Positions 25,744 through 34,552 of a stretch of DNA of 64,000 nucleotides are shown in pieces. Within the stretch, counting starts at the first letter, position 1. Each line of letters opens with the position of its first letter. The notes under the pieces were generated by a model. It saw nothing but the letters and a program-made list of their open reading frames with translations, did no database searches and was not told the origin of the DNA. The translations under genes and the position numbers were made by a program. The stretch is taken from NCBI RefSeq assembly GCF_000193375.1, contig NC_015315.1, positions 1,248,622-1,312,621 on the forward strand, in the 5' to 3' direction. The DNA is from Thermoproteus uzoniensis 768-20 (GTDB lineage Archaea; Thermoproteota; Thermoprotei; Thermoproteales; Thermoproteaceae).

Positions 25744-27246
25744 GTGGAGTCCATAACCTCAGTCGAGATGTACATCGCCGATAGAAACGCCGAGTGGCTC
25801 GGCGTGCCCCGCCTGGCGTTGATGGAGAACGCCGGCGCGGCGGTGGCGCGGATCGCCCTCTCCGAGTTCCCCACTGCCGAGAGAATCCTCGTCGTGGCTG
25901 GCACAGGCGATAACGGCGGCGACGGCATGGTCGCGGCCCGCCACCTCCACGGGGCGGGGAAGGAGGTCAGGGTTATCGTCTTGGGGGAGCCGAGGGAGGA
26001 GCTCGCCAAGGTGAACTTCGAGGCGTTGAGGAGGACGCGCGTGGGCATCGCCGTGGCGGCCACCCCCGAGGAGCTTCTGGCTCTCCAGAGCTGGTTTACC
26101 TGGGCGCAGCTCATAATCGATGCCGTGTTGGGCACCGGCATCAGAGGAAAGTTGAGGGAGCCGCACTCGACCGCCATAGATTTGATGAATCTGGCCCCGG
26201 CCCCCAAGATAGCCGTCGACGTGCCCTCAGGCCTCGATCCCGACACGGGCGAGGTGAGGGACAAGGCTGTTAAGGCGTCCGTCACGGTGACCTTCCACAA
26301 GGCCAAGAGAGGCCTCCTGCAACCGCAGGCGGCGACCTACGTGGGGAGGCTCGTGGTGGAGAGGATAGGCATACCTCCCGAGGCTGAGCTCTACGTGGGT
26401 CCCGGCGATTTCCGCCTGCTCAACCTCGCGAGGAGGGCCGACTCCAAGAAAGGCGACCACGGCCGCGTGGTCGTAGTGGGGGGCTCCGCCGAATATTCGG
26501 GGGCCCCCATGTACGTGGCGCTCGCGGCGTTGAGGACCGGGGTGGATCTAGCCATTCTGGTAGAGCCGGAGCCCGCCGCGGCGGCGGCCAAGGCATATTC
26601 GCCGGATCTCATAGCGATCCCCCTGCCGGGCGATAGGTTGAGGCCGGCCCACGTGGATAAGGTGCTCGATCTAGCGCGGAAGGCGGACGTCTTGGCGATA
26701 GGGCCCGGTCTAGGGACGGAGCCGGAGACCCAGGAGGCCGTGCGGGCCATATTTTCGAAGCTATCGGGGAAGGTGCCTATGGTGATAGACGCCGACGCCA
26801 TCAAGGCCCTCTCCGGCCTAAAGGCCGCCGGCCTCGTCGTGTTTACGCCGCACGCGGGGGAGTTCAAGGCGTTGACGGGGGTCGAGCCTCCGGCAGAGCT
26901 CGACAAGAGGATAGGCGTCGTGAAGGGGGAGGCGGCGAGGATAAACGCCGTGATTTTGCTGAAGGGCAGGTACGACGTGATCAGCGACGGGGTTCGGGTC
27001 AAGGTCAACATAACCGGGACGCCGGCAATGACGGTCGGGGGCACCGGCGACGTGCTCACGGGGCTCGTGGCCGGCTTGGCCACTAAGGCCAGAGACCTCA
27101 TGGCGGCGGCCTCGATAGCCGCGTTCGTCAACGGCCTAGCCGGCGAAGAGGCGGCGAGGGAGCTCGGCTTTCACATAACGGCGTCCGATCTCCTTAAGTA
27201 TATACCGTCTATTATAAGGAGATATTCCGACGAGTCTGTTAGATAG
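25744..27246 (+). CDS. nnr: Bifunctional NAD(P)HX epimerase/dehydratase
   Basis: At 500 residues this is the usual Nnr fusion. The N-terminal YjeF_N epimerase has GTGDNGGDGMVAARHL (about residues 55-70) and VDVPSGLDPDTGEV. The C-terminal ribokinase-like dehydratase has DHGRVVVVGGSAEYSGAP, GPGLGTEPETQ and the catalytic GTGDVLTGLVAG. The enzyme repairs hydrated NADH and NADPH, damage that forms fast at high temperature. Start is GTG about 24 bases after GTTTAAAG in the gap shared with the divergent nuclease-like gene. Confidence 0.94.
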   Translation: MESITSVEMYIADRNAEWLGVPRLALMENAGAAVARIALSEFPTAERILVVAGTGDNGGDGMVAARHLHGAGKEVRVIVLGEPREELAKVNFEALRRTRVGIAVAATPEELLALQSWFTWAQLIIDAVLGTGIRGKLREPHSTAIDLMNLAPAPKIAVDVPSGLDPDTGEVRDKAVKASVTVTFHKAKRGLLQPQAATYVGRLVVERIGIPPEAELYVGPGDFRLLNLARRADSKKGDHGRVVVVGGSAEYSGAPMYVALAALRTGVDLAILVEPEPAAAAAKAYSPDLIAIPLPGDRLRPAHVDKVLDLARKADVLAIGPGLGTEPETQEAVRAIFSKLSGKVPMVIDADAIKALSGLKAAGLVVFTPHAGEFKALTGVEPPAELDKRIGVVKGEAARINAVILLKGRYDVISDGVRVKVNITGTPAMTVGGTGDVLTGLVAGLATKARDLMAAASIAAFVNGLAGEEAARELGFHITASDLLKYIPSIIRRYSDESVR

Positions 27247-27383
27247 GCCGAGTTGCCGCAAAGATTCCGCAGATACCGCATCTGTTGATGTGCGCAAGCT
27301 AATTTTTAATAGGCGAGGTTTAGCTACTTAGTGTTGCCTCGGCTTTATGTAGATAACCCACTCGACACGTTGCGGGCAGAGAT

Positions 27384-28550
27384 ATGAGGAGCTCCCTCAG
27401 AGAGGAGAGGCTAAACAATGGGGTGACCCTGCTTGTGGATCCCTACCCTTCGGCTCTGGCGGCTGTAGTGATCGGGATCGGGGTGGGCCCCCTCTATGAG
27501 CCTGAGGACCGGAGCGGCTATTCCCATCTGCTCGAACATATGCTCTTCAACGTGCCGGAGTTCGACGTGGATAGGGCCGTCGAGGCGCTGGGCGGCGAGA
27601 CCAACGCCTACACCCATAGATCGTCCGTCGTGCTCACCTTCCAGTCGCTGGCCGACGGGCTGGGCGGCCTCATCGAGGTCGCGGTGAGGGTGATATCCAA
27701 CCGGCGCTACGAGGAGGCCCGTTTCGAGAACGAGAGGCGGGTCGTCCTCTCCGAGTTGAGGATGTCGAGGGAGAACCCCAGCGAGAGGATTGGGGATTTA
27801 GGCCTCCGCGCCCTTTTCGGCGACGGCGTCTGGGGGAGGCCGATAGGCGGATCCCCCGAGATCGTGTCGGCGGCTACGTTGGAGGAGCTGTTGGAGTTTA
27901 AGGAGCGGTGGATGACCCCCGACAACATGGTGGTGGCTCTGGCGGGCAACGTGGGCGAGGCCGACGTGGCTAAGGCGAGGGCGGAGTTCTCCAAGCTGGA
28001 GGGGACGGCGCCGCCTAGACGCGTGCCCGAGATGACCCGCGGCCCTCTCCTAGCCAAGGAGGTGAGCAGTGAGGTGGACGGGGCGTACTACTCGTTCGCG
28101 GCCAAGGTAAGCCTCGACGACGCCTACTATAGACTGAACGCCGCCGCCTTCCACCTCGCCTCCGGCACGAAATCCCTCCTCTTCGACTCCCTGCGCAACA
28201 AGGGCCTGGCCTACTCCTACTACGTCGACTTCGACAGCGTCGGCCGCGACGGCTTCCTCCAGATCGTTGTGGAATCGGCCAGCGATCTCGAAGCCGTGCG
28301 CTCAGTCGTGAAGGGGCTTCTGTCAAGGGCGTGGACCCCACCTGCCTACAGGCTCAGGTATTTCGCCTACGAGTGGAACAAGAGCATGGAGGTTCCTCTG
28401 AACAGGGCCTATGCATACGTGGAGGCCAAGATGAGGGGGCTGGATCCCTTCTCGATAGAGGCGAGCGTGGAGAGGGCCGTGGCAGAGGGACTGTCGGCGT
28501 TGCCCCAAGCCGTGGAGTACAGCGCAGAGGCGTTCATACTCCCCGAATAG
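27384..28550 (+). CDS. M16-family zinc peptidase (insulinase-like)
   Basis: The inverted zinc motif is H48-L-L-E51-H52 (SHLLEHMLFN), and RRVVLSELRMSRENP about 75 residues later holds the distal glutamate. The 388-residue length corresponds to one half of a classical M16 dimer, so it may pair with itself or with a partner. It has no signal peptide and should act on peptides in the cytoplasm. The start is uncertain by a few codons, since the best TATA-like sequences lie 40-80 bases upstream. Confidence 0.87.
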   Translation: MRSSLREERLNNGVTLLVDPYPSALAAVVIGIGVGPLYEPEDRSGYSHLLEHMLFNVPEFDVDRAVEALGGETNAYTHRSSVVLTFQSLADGLGGLIEVAVRVISNRRYEEARFENERRVVLSELRMSRENPSERIGDLGLRALFGDGVWGRPIGGSPEIVSAATLEELLEFKERWMTPDNMVVALAGNVGEADVAKARAEFSKLEGTAPPRRVPEMTRGPLLAKEVSSEVDGAYYSFAAKVSLDDAYYRLNAAAFHLASGTKSLLFDSLRNKGLAYSYYVDFDSVGRDGFLQIVVESASDLEAVRSVVKGLLSRAWTPPAYRLRYFAYEWNKSMEVPLNRAYAYVEAKMRGLDPFSIEASVERAVAEGLSALPQAVEYSAEAFILPE

Positions 28551-28640
28551 CGATAACACGCCGCGCATTTCTAAACCAGCGAGCAAACACGCAACATTAC
28601 GTGTATATCCACAATCCACCCCATCAGGTCTATGCTGGCC

Positions 28641-29561
28641 CTATTTCGGCGTTACGAAGTTTTTTCCGTCTCTTTTCTCGACGGTTGCTAGGCCTGTCTG
28701 TTCTAGTCTTCTGACTGACTTAAACACGGTGGTTCTCGGCAAGCCGAGCGCTCTGGCTATATCCGACTCGTAGGCGCCGCCCGTCTTCCTCAAATACGAG
28801 AGGACAAGCCTATCCGTGTCGTTGAGCTGAGGAACACGCCTCCTAGAAGCCAACACGGCAACCGCAACCGCGACGGCTACAGCCAACAGAACCCAAACAA
28901 ACGGCAAGCCGCCGTTACTAGGCGACATCCCCGGAGATGTAGCTGATTCCGACGTACGGCCCGCAGACTCCGTACTGCCCGAGCCGCCAGCTGATGTAGT
29001 TGCCGGGGCGCTTGTCGCAGTCTGCGAGGCTTGGGGCGTGGATGTCTGGGCTGTGGATACTGCCGCCGTAGTGTTGGCCGCCGACGTGGTCGTCTTCGCC
29101 GTCTGCGTCGCGGTCGTCGACGCGGTCGTATTGGGGGCAACCACTGTTGCGTTTATCGCGCGTCTGCCTTGTATTGTGTAGGCTATGGTGCCGGGCCCTT
29201 CTGCTATTAGGAGTACTGTCCCGTTCGCTTTCGTGTAGTTGAGTATTTTGACTGTGGGGAGGAGGAGTACTCCTCCTTGGGCCCATATGAGGTATAGGCC
29301 CTTGCTTACGTTGAAGCTTATCACCCCTCCAGACGCCGATACTCTGGGCACGTACTCGACTGTTATTAAGGCCTTGCCTAAAACCGGCACTTCCAGCGTC
29401 GACCCGTTCAAGACTGCGGGGACTGGAGTGCCGTTGTTCAAGACGAGCGGCGCCGATAGGGGAGGAGACGGCAGAGGCAGGCCGTATATCGAGCCGGCCA
29501 AAGTCTGGTTAAACACCAGCAAGACGCTCCCGTTAGCGAACAGGAGAACTACCCAGATCAC
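28641..29561 (-). CDS. Membrane-anchored winged-helix protein with extracellular Thr/Ser-rich domain
   Basis: Residues 1-20 form a signal or anchor, followed by a beta-rich outer domain of about 120 residues. Next is a long Thr/Ser/Ala stalk (TASTTATQTAKTTTSA), likely O-glycosylated. A membrane segment (VWVLLAVAVAVAVAVLAS) lies near residue 225, and the cytoplasmic C-terminus is a winged helix (DIARALGLPRTTVFKSVRRLEQTGL). Known relatives in Thermoproteales and other archaea are transmembrane regulators with MarR/TrmB-like tails. It could sense something outside and act on DNA inside. No neighbour suggests the regulon. Confidence 0.82.
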   Translation of the reverse strand: MIWVVLLFANGSVLLVFNQTLAGSIYGLPLPSPPLSAPLVLNNGTPVPAVLNGSTLEVPVLGKALITVEYVPRVSASGGVISFNVSKGLYLIWAQGGVLLLPTVKILNYTKANGTVLLIAEGPGTIAYTIQGRRAINATVVAPNTTASTTATQTAKTTTSAANTTAAVSTAQTSTPQASQTATSAPATTSAGGSGSTESAGRTSESATSPGMSPSNGGLPFVWVLLAVAVAVAVAVLASRRRVPQLNDTDRLVLSYLRKTGGAYESDIARALGLPRTTVFKSVRRLEQTGLATVEKRDGKNFVTPK

Positions 29562-29654
29562 GAAAGGCGGAAGGAAAAAAGCTATATTTGTTTCGTTATT
29601 ACGAGGTAGAAAAAACTTCTAATTTCAGCGGTTAGGAGGTCGCCAGATTTCCTG

Positions 29655-29681
29655 GGCGGAGCGGCGTTGTCTGGCTCCGCC
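29655..29681. other. Inverted repeat in the gap before taw1
   Basis: GGCGGAGC and GCTCCGCC pair perfectly across an 11-base loop, 50 bases upstream of the taw1 promoter. It may end a transcript or be part of a small RNA; nothing decides between these. Confidence 0.3.
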
Positions 29682-29733
29682 TCTTCCTACGGCGCGGGGA
29701 GCTGAGTTTTTAAAGTGGAGTTGACGATGTCTT

Positions 29734-30795
29734 GTGTCTTGCGAGGAGGAGCCTATAGGGAGGCATCATGCCCTTATTGGGCCGCGGCTAGTCATTAGGG
29801 CTGGAACCGCCAGAAGGCTGGTCGAGGCCCATTACGGCGTTGCCGGCCACGCCACTGTGGAGCTCTGTAAGTGGACCAAGGACGCCCTCGACGGTAAGGG
29901 CTCTTGTTACAAGGTCAAGTTCTACAACGCGCCTGCGGGAGGCTCCCACAGATGCGTGGAGATGAGCCCAGTCGGGATGGTCTGCAGCAATAGATGCGTG
30001 TACTGTTGGCGCCCTACCCAAGAGTTCGACACGTTCACGCCGGAGGATTGGTGGGTCATGGAGCCCGACGAGATAGTGAAGGGCGTGTTGAAGGAGAGGG
30101 AGAGGCTCCTCTCCGGCTATTGGGGCCACGAGAAGGCCAGGGAGAGGGTCAAGGAGGCGCTCGCCCCCACGCACTGGGCCATATCGCTCTCGGGAGAGCC
30201 CACCCTCTACCCCAAACTACCCGAATTGGTCAAGTTAATCAAGTCGCTGCCCCACACGAAATCAGTCTTCATAGTCACCAACGGACAGCACCCGGAGATG
30301 TTGGAAAGGCTCATAAAGGAGGACGCCTTGCCGACCCAGCTGTACCTATCCATGAACGCCCCCAACAAGGAGCTCTACTACCTCATAAACGTCCCGGTAA
30401 TGTACAGAGAGGACGCTTGGGAGAGATGGCTGAGGAGCCTCGACCTCCTGGCCTCGATGCCTACCAGGACCGTGGTGCGCATCACCCTCATCAGAAGCCT
30501 CAACTACGACGAGAGGTACATACCTCTATTCGCACAGCTGGTCAAGAGAGGGAACCCGCACTTCGTCGAGGTGAAGAGCTACATGCATCTAGGATACTCA
30601 ACCCACCGTCTGAAGAGGGAGGACATGCTCGCCCACGAGGAAGTCGTCGAGTGGGCCAGGAAGCTGAGGGACGAGCTGGAGCGTATAGGCGCGAGATTCG
30701 CCTATATGGACGACGACGAGAGGAGCAGAATAGCCGTACTGCAGAACTTAGATAGATACGTAGATCGTTGGATAGTCCCTCCTGGCAATAATTAA
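29734..30795 (+). CDS. taw1: tRNA 4-demethylwyosine synthase (radical SAM)
   Basis: The radical SAM cysteines are C84, C88 and C91 in GMVCSNRCVYCWRP, the characteristic TYW1/Taw1 form. The residues HCVEMSP-like lead-in (SHRCVEMSPVG) and LSGEPTLYPKLPELV with YLSMNAPNKELY are also typical. It converts m1G37 of tRNA-Phe to the tricyclic imG-14 using pyruvate, the first committed step of wyosine synthesis. The 353-residue length fits archaeal Taw1, without the flavodoxin domain of eukaryotes. GTG lies about 23 bases after GTTTTTAAAG, so it is leaderless. Confidence 0.93.
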   Translation: MSCEEEPIGRHHALIGPRLVIRAGTARRLVEAHYGVAGHATVELCKWTKDALDGKGSCYKVKFYNAPAGGSHRCVEMSPVGMVCSNRCVYCWRPTQEFDTFTPEDWWVMEPDEIVKGVLKERERLLSGYWGHEKARERVKEALAPTHWAISLSGEPTLYPKLPELVKLIKSLPHTKSVFIVTNGQHPEMLERLIKEDALPTQLYLSMNAPNKELYYLINVPVMYREDAWERWLRSLDLLASMPTRTVVRITLIRSLNYDERYIPLFAQLVKRGNPHFVEVKSYMHLGYSTHRLKREDMLAHEEVVEWARKLRDELERIGARFAYMDDDERSRIAVLQNLDRYVDRWIVPPGNN

Positions 30796-30972
30796 CTAGC
30801 CAGTGTTGGCCGCAAGTCGTTATTATAATCAGTATTTTAATAGTTAATTATATTAATAAATAGATTTACTTAATATATAGTTTCTACTTATTATTTTTAG
30901 ATTAGAAGTTTTAGGCTGGTGCGCTTCGGGAAAATAAACGAGGCCCTTAAATTGCGCCGAGGTTGCGCCAAT

Positions 30973-31182
30973 ATGCGTGGCATATTGTTTGTCGGCAAGG
31001 AATCGCCTCTGGCCTCCCGCGCCGACGCGCTCAGGAGGGCGGGGGTCAAGGTCGTGCTGGTGCCTGGAACCGACATAGTCCTATATACGTACGACGAGAG
31101 GAGGGGAGGCTCCATAGAGGTTGAGGGCGAGGAGGCCCTCAAATACCTCTACGATCTGAGGGTCTTGAGCTCCCCCTCGTAG
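30973..31182 (+). CDS. Small unknown protein converging on the 31149-32333 gene
   Basis: From ATG 30973 it has 69 residues, MRGILFVGKESPLASRADALRRAG and onward as alternating strand and helix, with a Rossmann-like beginning. A GTG at 30919 would add 18 residues; neither start is clearly favoured by the upstream AT-rich DNA. The last 34 bases overlap the 3' end of the opposite-strand gene. Small single beta-alpha-beta units like this are not assigned to a family here. Confidence 0.5.
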   Translation: MRGILFVGKESPLASRADALRRAGVKVVLVPGTDIVLYTYDERRGGSIEVEGEEALKYLYDLRVLSSPS

Positions 31183-32333
31183 GCCTCGAGGTCGGCCACA
31201 AGCTTGTCGAGGTCCTGCTCGATCACGCCCAGCGAGGGGTCGAACGGCGACTCCATCCCGGGCTCCCAGTCCTCCTTAGGCCAATATATGAACACCCTTT
31301 TGTGCGCCGTGTTGAGCGCGTAGTTTATCTCGGCGAACATCCCCCTGCTCAACGTCCTCCCCATGAACGGCCTGTAGGCAGCAACGGCGTCCGACTGCTG
31401 GATGTAGCGGTAGTCCTTGTACCGGATTATGTTGTCGAGATCGCGCAGAACCTCCTCGACCTGATCCCTCGGTATTCTTATTGGGTAGAGGCCCGCCTCG
31501 TCCCTACAAGCCGGCTCGATGCCGGCAGGCACGTTCCAGACATCTTCGGCCCTCACCTCCACCACGTCGCCTTTCGAGCTCGCCAGCGCCGTCCTCAAGG
31601 CCCTCTCGTCGACCATGAGGGGGTCGAACGCCGCGAAGCGGCCGTGCATACGCCTCCTGAAGCCGTCGATTTCGGCCCTCGCCTCCTTCCTATCCCTAAC
31701 TGCGGTTATCGGAAAGGATAGGTAGACCTTCAAGGCCCCCCTCTCGAAGAGCAGTCTGTAGAAGGTCGAGGCCGGGTGCTTAACGGCAACGACGTGGTTA
31801 TCGACGCCTAGCTCCCGCGATATTATGTCGGCGAGGAGTATGGTCGTGTTGCGCCAGGCCACTATATCCTTGAGCCTAAACTCCGCCCCAGTGCGCCTCC
31901 CGCTCTCCTCCCTCATCTGCACCCTCCTCCACATGACGTGCTCCTCCTCTATCAACGTGATGACGATGTCGGGCCTCAGCTCTCTGAACGGGGAGAGATC
32001 GAAGGCGGGGAAGAAGCGGCTTCTGTTGAAGAAGGGCAGATTCATCCCAACGACGATGTTCTCAGCCGCCTCGTCGTGTATCCGCCTCAACATTCTGCCG
32101 AAGGCCGACCTCCACTCCTCCTCCTGCCATCTATAGTCGTCGCTTGAGAGGAAGGCGACCCAGTCGACCCGGGCCCTCAGGAAATCCTCCAAGAAATACA
32201 CGGCGAGGGCCTTCCTGGCCTCTCTGTCCTCAAGCTCCTCGGGCAGTCCCCTAGACTTATAGAAATACTTCGCAACGGCGGCTACGGCCTCCCTCATGTT
32301 GACGCCGGTAGGCCCCAAGAACAACGCCCTCAC
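31149..32333 (-). CDS. Unknown two-part protein: kinase-like N-terminal half, nucleoside deoxyribosyltransferase-like C-terminal half
   Basis: This 394-residue protein starts MRALFLGPTGVNMREAV, which has the position of a P-loop but lacks the lysine. The following 190 residues have the helix-rich feel of an adenylate-kinase-like fold (VVGMNLPFF, VITLIEEEHVMWRRV). The second half begins LKVYLSFPITAVRDRKEA and ends SDAVAAYRPFMGRTLSRG then MFAEINYALNTAHKRVFIYW, the order of strands and motif residues of the nucleoside 2-deoxyribosyltransferase fold (SDavva...S.G...E..yA). A box AATATTTTTTAGC lies 25 bases before the ATG. A nucleotide-handling role is inferred. Both domain calls rest on motif reading by eye. 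Confidence 0.55.
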   Translation of the reverse strand: MRALFLGPTGVNMREAVAAVAKYFYKSRGLPEELEDREARKALAVYFLEDFLRARVDWVAFLSSDDYRWQEEEWRSAFGRMLRRIHDEAAENIVVGMNLPFFNRSRFFPAFDLSPFRELRPDIVITLIEEEHVMWRRVQMREESGRRTGAEFRLKDIVAWRNTTILLADIISRELGVDNHVVAVKHPASTFYRLLFERGALKVYLSFPITAVRDRKEARAEIDGFRRRMHGRFAAFDPLMVDERALRTALASSKGDVVEVRAEDVWNVPAGIEPACRDEAGLYPIRIPRDQVEEVLRDLDNIIRYKDYRYIQQSDAVAAYRPFMGRTLSRGMFAEINYALNTAHKRVFIYWPKEDWEPGMESPFDPSLGVIEQDLDKLVADLEAYEGELKTLRS

Positions 32334-32378
32334 GTAGTGCCGCCAATACTTTGCTAAAAAATATTGGAGCCGCGGCCT

Positions 32379-32570
32379 CTACGCGGGCAGGACCGCGCGG
32401 GCCAGCTCGTCCTTGAGGAACTCTATAAATTTCGATATCTCCTCATCGGACATATAGGCCGCGCCCAGCCTCTCCGCCAGCTCCCGATCCCCCACGACGA
32501 CCACGATCTTGTCGTCAATAGGAGGGAGGTTGTCCGCAGTAGCCACCTCGATGCCTGGTAGGTCAGGCAT
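32379..32570 (-). CDS. Small unknown protein
   Basis: This has 63 residues from the ATG at 32570, which lies about 24 bases after a minus-strand GTTTTTAAGAG box; the longer frame to 32672 runs through that box. Sequence features are an acidic, soluble protein (DKIVVVVGDRELAERLGA, then FIEFLKDELARAVLPA). The V/I-rich strand followed by helix is reminiscent of V-type ATPase F subunits, which are short acidic proteins with a similar opening, but it is too short to be confident. It lies upstream of the kinase/deoxyribosyltransferase-like gene on the same strand with a 45-base gap and separate promoter. Confidence 0.6.
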   Translation of the reverse strand: MPDLPGIEVATADNLPPIDDKIVVVVGDRELAERLGAAYMSDEEISKFIEFLKDELARAVLPA

Positions 32571-32751
32571 CTTAGGCACTTCCCCGCTCTTAAAAACGAA
32601 CAAAATCACGATATCGATATACTTTAGAGTTTTATATCTATTGATTCGCCGATTTCGGCGAAATCTACTCAAATTGTTCTTATATAACTTACATTACTTA
32701 TCGCCTTGTATCAGGTATGTAATAATTAACGGAAGATTTAAATAGACAGAT

Positions 32752-32965
32752 TAAGTTAAGCCGCGAAACTTGGCGAAGGACGCCGGGCGGCCGTGTAAAA
32801 CCTATCCACCGTAGATGCTTCGCGCCGCCGCCCAAGAACGCCATCGCCAGCGAGACAAATACAAGGCGTTCGAGGGACTAAAGGATACAACGGCCTCCCT
32901 CCGACGAGGCTCACGCCATTATATATCGCACAGAGCACTTGTGCAACAACTGCAATGCCGATAGC
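32752..32965 (+). pseudogene. Decayed second copy of the ribosomal protein L34e gene
   Basis: No frame is open, yet the DNA aligns along nearly the full length of the intact L34e gene at 34553-34807. GGACGCCGGGCGGCCG (32778-32793) is identical in both. TTCGCGCCGCCGCCCAAGAA matches TTCGCCTCGCCGCCTAAAGA, and ACAAGGCGTT recurs 42 bases after the start of that block in both. A looser match continues to TCGCACAGAGCACTTG against TCGCATAAAGTCCTCG. A TATA-like GATTTAAATAG (32734-32744) stands where the L34e promoter would be, and the ATG position now reads TAA/AAG. Early deletions of about 25 bases and many substitutions have destroyed the frame. Confidence 0.65.
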
Positions 32966-33040
32966 GCTCTATCTCTAATGCTATATCAACATAGTTTTAA
33001 TTAAGATATTTATTAAATTTTAAAGATATCTTTATAATTT

Positions 33041-34465
33041 CTAAGTAGTACCCTCTCCCACATATATATCTATAAACATAGAGGGTGTAGGATAATATAC
33101 ATCATAGTACTCATACTTGGTCGCCGGTATGTAATACTTCCCAACTAAAAAGTACTGTGAAGAAACGCCGTAGATAAACGCCGCGGTGGTATATCCAAGA
33201 TATACGCCACTTATGTCGGCGCCTAAGCCAGCGGCTAAGTTGAGATTCTGCTTTAATAGTCTAGTCTCAACTATTGGTATTGCTAAACTAAGTATAGGTA
33301 TACCTTGTCGATCCTGAACAAGCGTCCATGAATCTGCCCAGAGAGAGGATCCGGTGCCGTATACATATTCGGGCGTCCAATAAGCAGACACTTGGCTCAT
33401 CAAGTTATTGAGCCACGAGTTGCTGAAGGAGGTACCCGCATCAACCTCGCTATAGTCCACTATTCCTCCCCTGCCGGTTGGCCTTATGACGTAGAGTATT
33501 GCCGAGTAGCCGGTCGGCGAGATCCTGCCGTCGGGATACACCTCATATTCTGTGTAGTTGGCTATGGCGTAATCGCCGTAGAAGCCGACCGCGGCTACGC
33601 CGGGACCTTGATTGCTTGGGTAGTAAGTCGCCGTCGCCCATACAGTCTGACCATTCTGATTAATACTGAAAGAATATATATCTGATTCAAAACCTTGTAT
33701 AATTCCATTATACACAACCTCGGCACCCCCGTTGAAATAGATCTCGGTACTTTGCGACGTGGATACCTCGAACTTCATAACCACACAGCATATCATCGAA
33801 GCCGAGAATGGATCTGCCACCCTCACGACTATCACGGGCACAGGCACGTCCGCGGCTTCGGCGTATACTGTGTTGAGGTACCAGACATAGTATCCCGTAT
33901 CTATGGTGGGAGGGGGCCAGCTCTGGAACTGCGTCGACGCAAGCGCCGTAGCGGTCGAGGTAGGGCCGAAGTGGAAATCTACGGGGAGGTTCGGCGGTTT
34001 GCCCCTCACGTATATCGTCGCCGTCAAGGATTGCCCGGCCAGCACCCTTTTGGGATCTATCAGGAACCCTTTCACCGCCCTCCCCAGCGTATAGCTCCCT
34101 CCCTTGGTTCCGTTGACATATGTGAGAAAGACGAAGACGCCGATCTGGCCGGCCGCGCCGCGCCAATACTCGGCGTATCTCCTCAACGCCGTCTTGTTAA
34201 GCTCCACGGAGCCGAGCCCGCACTTTACGTCGAGGAGCATGAAGGATTCGTTGGGGAGCCAGCCGTATATAGAGGCGCAGAAGTAGGTAGGGTACCCGCT
34301 CCAGTTGGCGACCTTAAGCACTATGCGTTGGACCAAATTGTTTTGATACGAGGCGGAGAAGAAAGGCGTCACGAACGTCGTGGGCCAAGTGAGATAGGCC
34401 AGCGAGGCGGCCAGGCCGAGGGCCGCGACGGTTATCAAGACGTAGACTCTAAGGCCCATGTACAT
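33041..34465 (-). CDS. Exported or membrane-anchored surface protein of unknown function
   Basis: The 474-residue product has one N-terminal hydrophobic helix (VYVLITVAALGLAASLAYL, residues 7-25). A long Tyr/Ser/Asn-rich, beta-type outer region follows, with no second membrane segment. Three cysteine sites (CASIYG, DVKCGLG, SMICCVV) could form disulfides. ATGs at 34465 and 34459 are both possible. Base composition is lower in GC toward the 3' end (33041-33700) than in neighbouring genes. No domain was recognised. It may be a cell-surface or pilus-related component. Confidence 0.68.
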   Translation of the reverse strand: MYMGLRVYVLITVAALGLAASLAYLTWPTTFVTPFFSASYQNNLVQRIVLKVANWSGYPTYFCASIYGWLPNESFMLLDVKCGLGSVELNKTALRRYAEYWRGAAGQIGVFVFLTYVNGTKGGSYTLGRAVKGFLIDPKRVLAGQSLTATIYVRGKPPNLPVDFHFGPTSTATALASTQFQSWPPPTIDTGYYVWYLNTVYAEAADVPVPVIVVRVADPFSASMICCVVMKFEVSTSQSTEIYFNGGAEVVYNGIIQGFESDIYSFSINQNGQTVWATATYYPSNQGPGVAAVGFYGDYAIANYTEYEVYPDGRISPTGYSAILYVIRPTGRGGIVDYSEVDAGTSFSNSWLNNLMSQVSAYWTPEYVYGTGSSLWADSWTLVQDRQGIPILSLAIPIVETRLLKQNLNLAAGLGADISGVYLGYTTAAFIYGVSSQYFLVGKYYIPATKYEYYDVYYPTPSMFIDIYVGEGTT

Positions 34466-34552
34466 ATTGCCACCTCTAGATAAGCCCTCTAGTTCTGGCG
34501 ACTAACGGATCTGACCGCAGTAATGTTTTTAACCGCCTTAACCCAGCCTCCT

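Noticed and set aside
27247-27383. TTGATGT-containing gap before the M16 gene as a guide RNA
   Set aside because: Only a weak C-like box without matching D boxes; the region is adequately explained as promoter and 5' leader.
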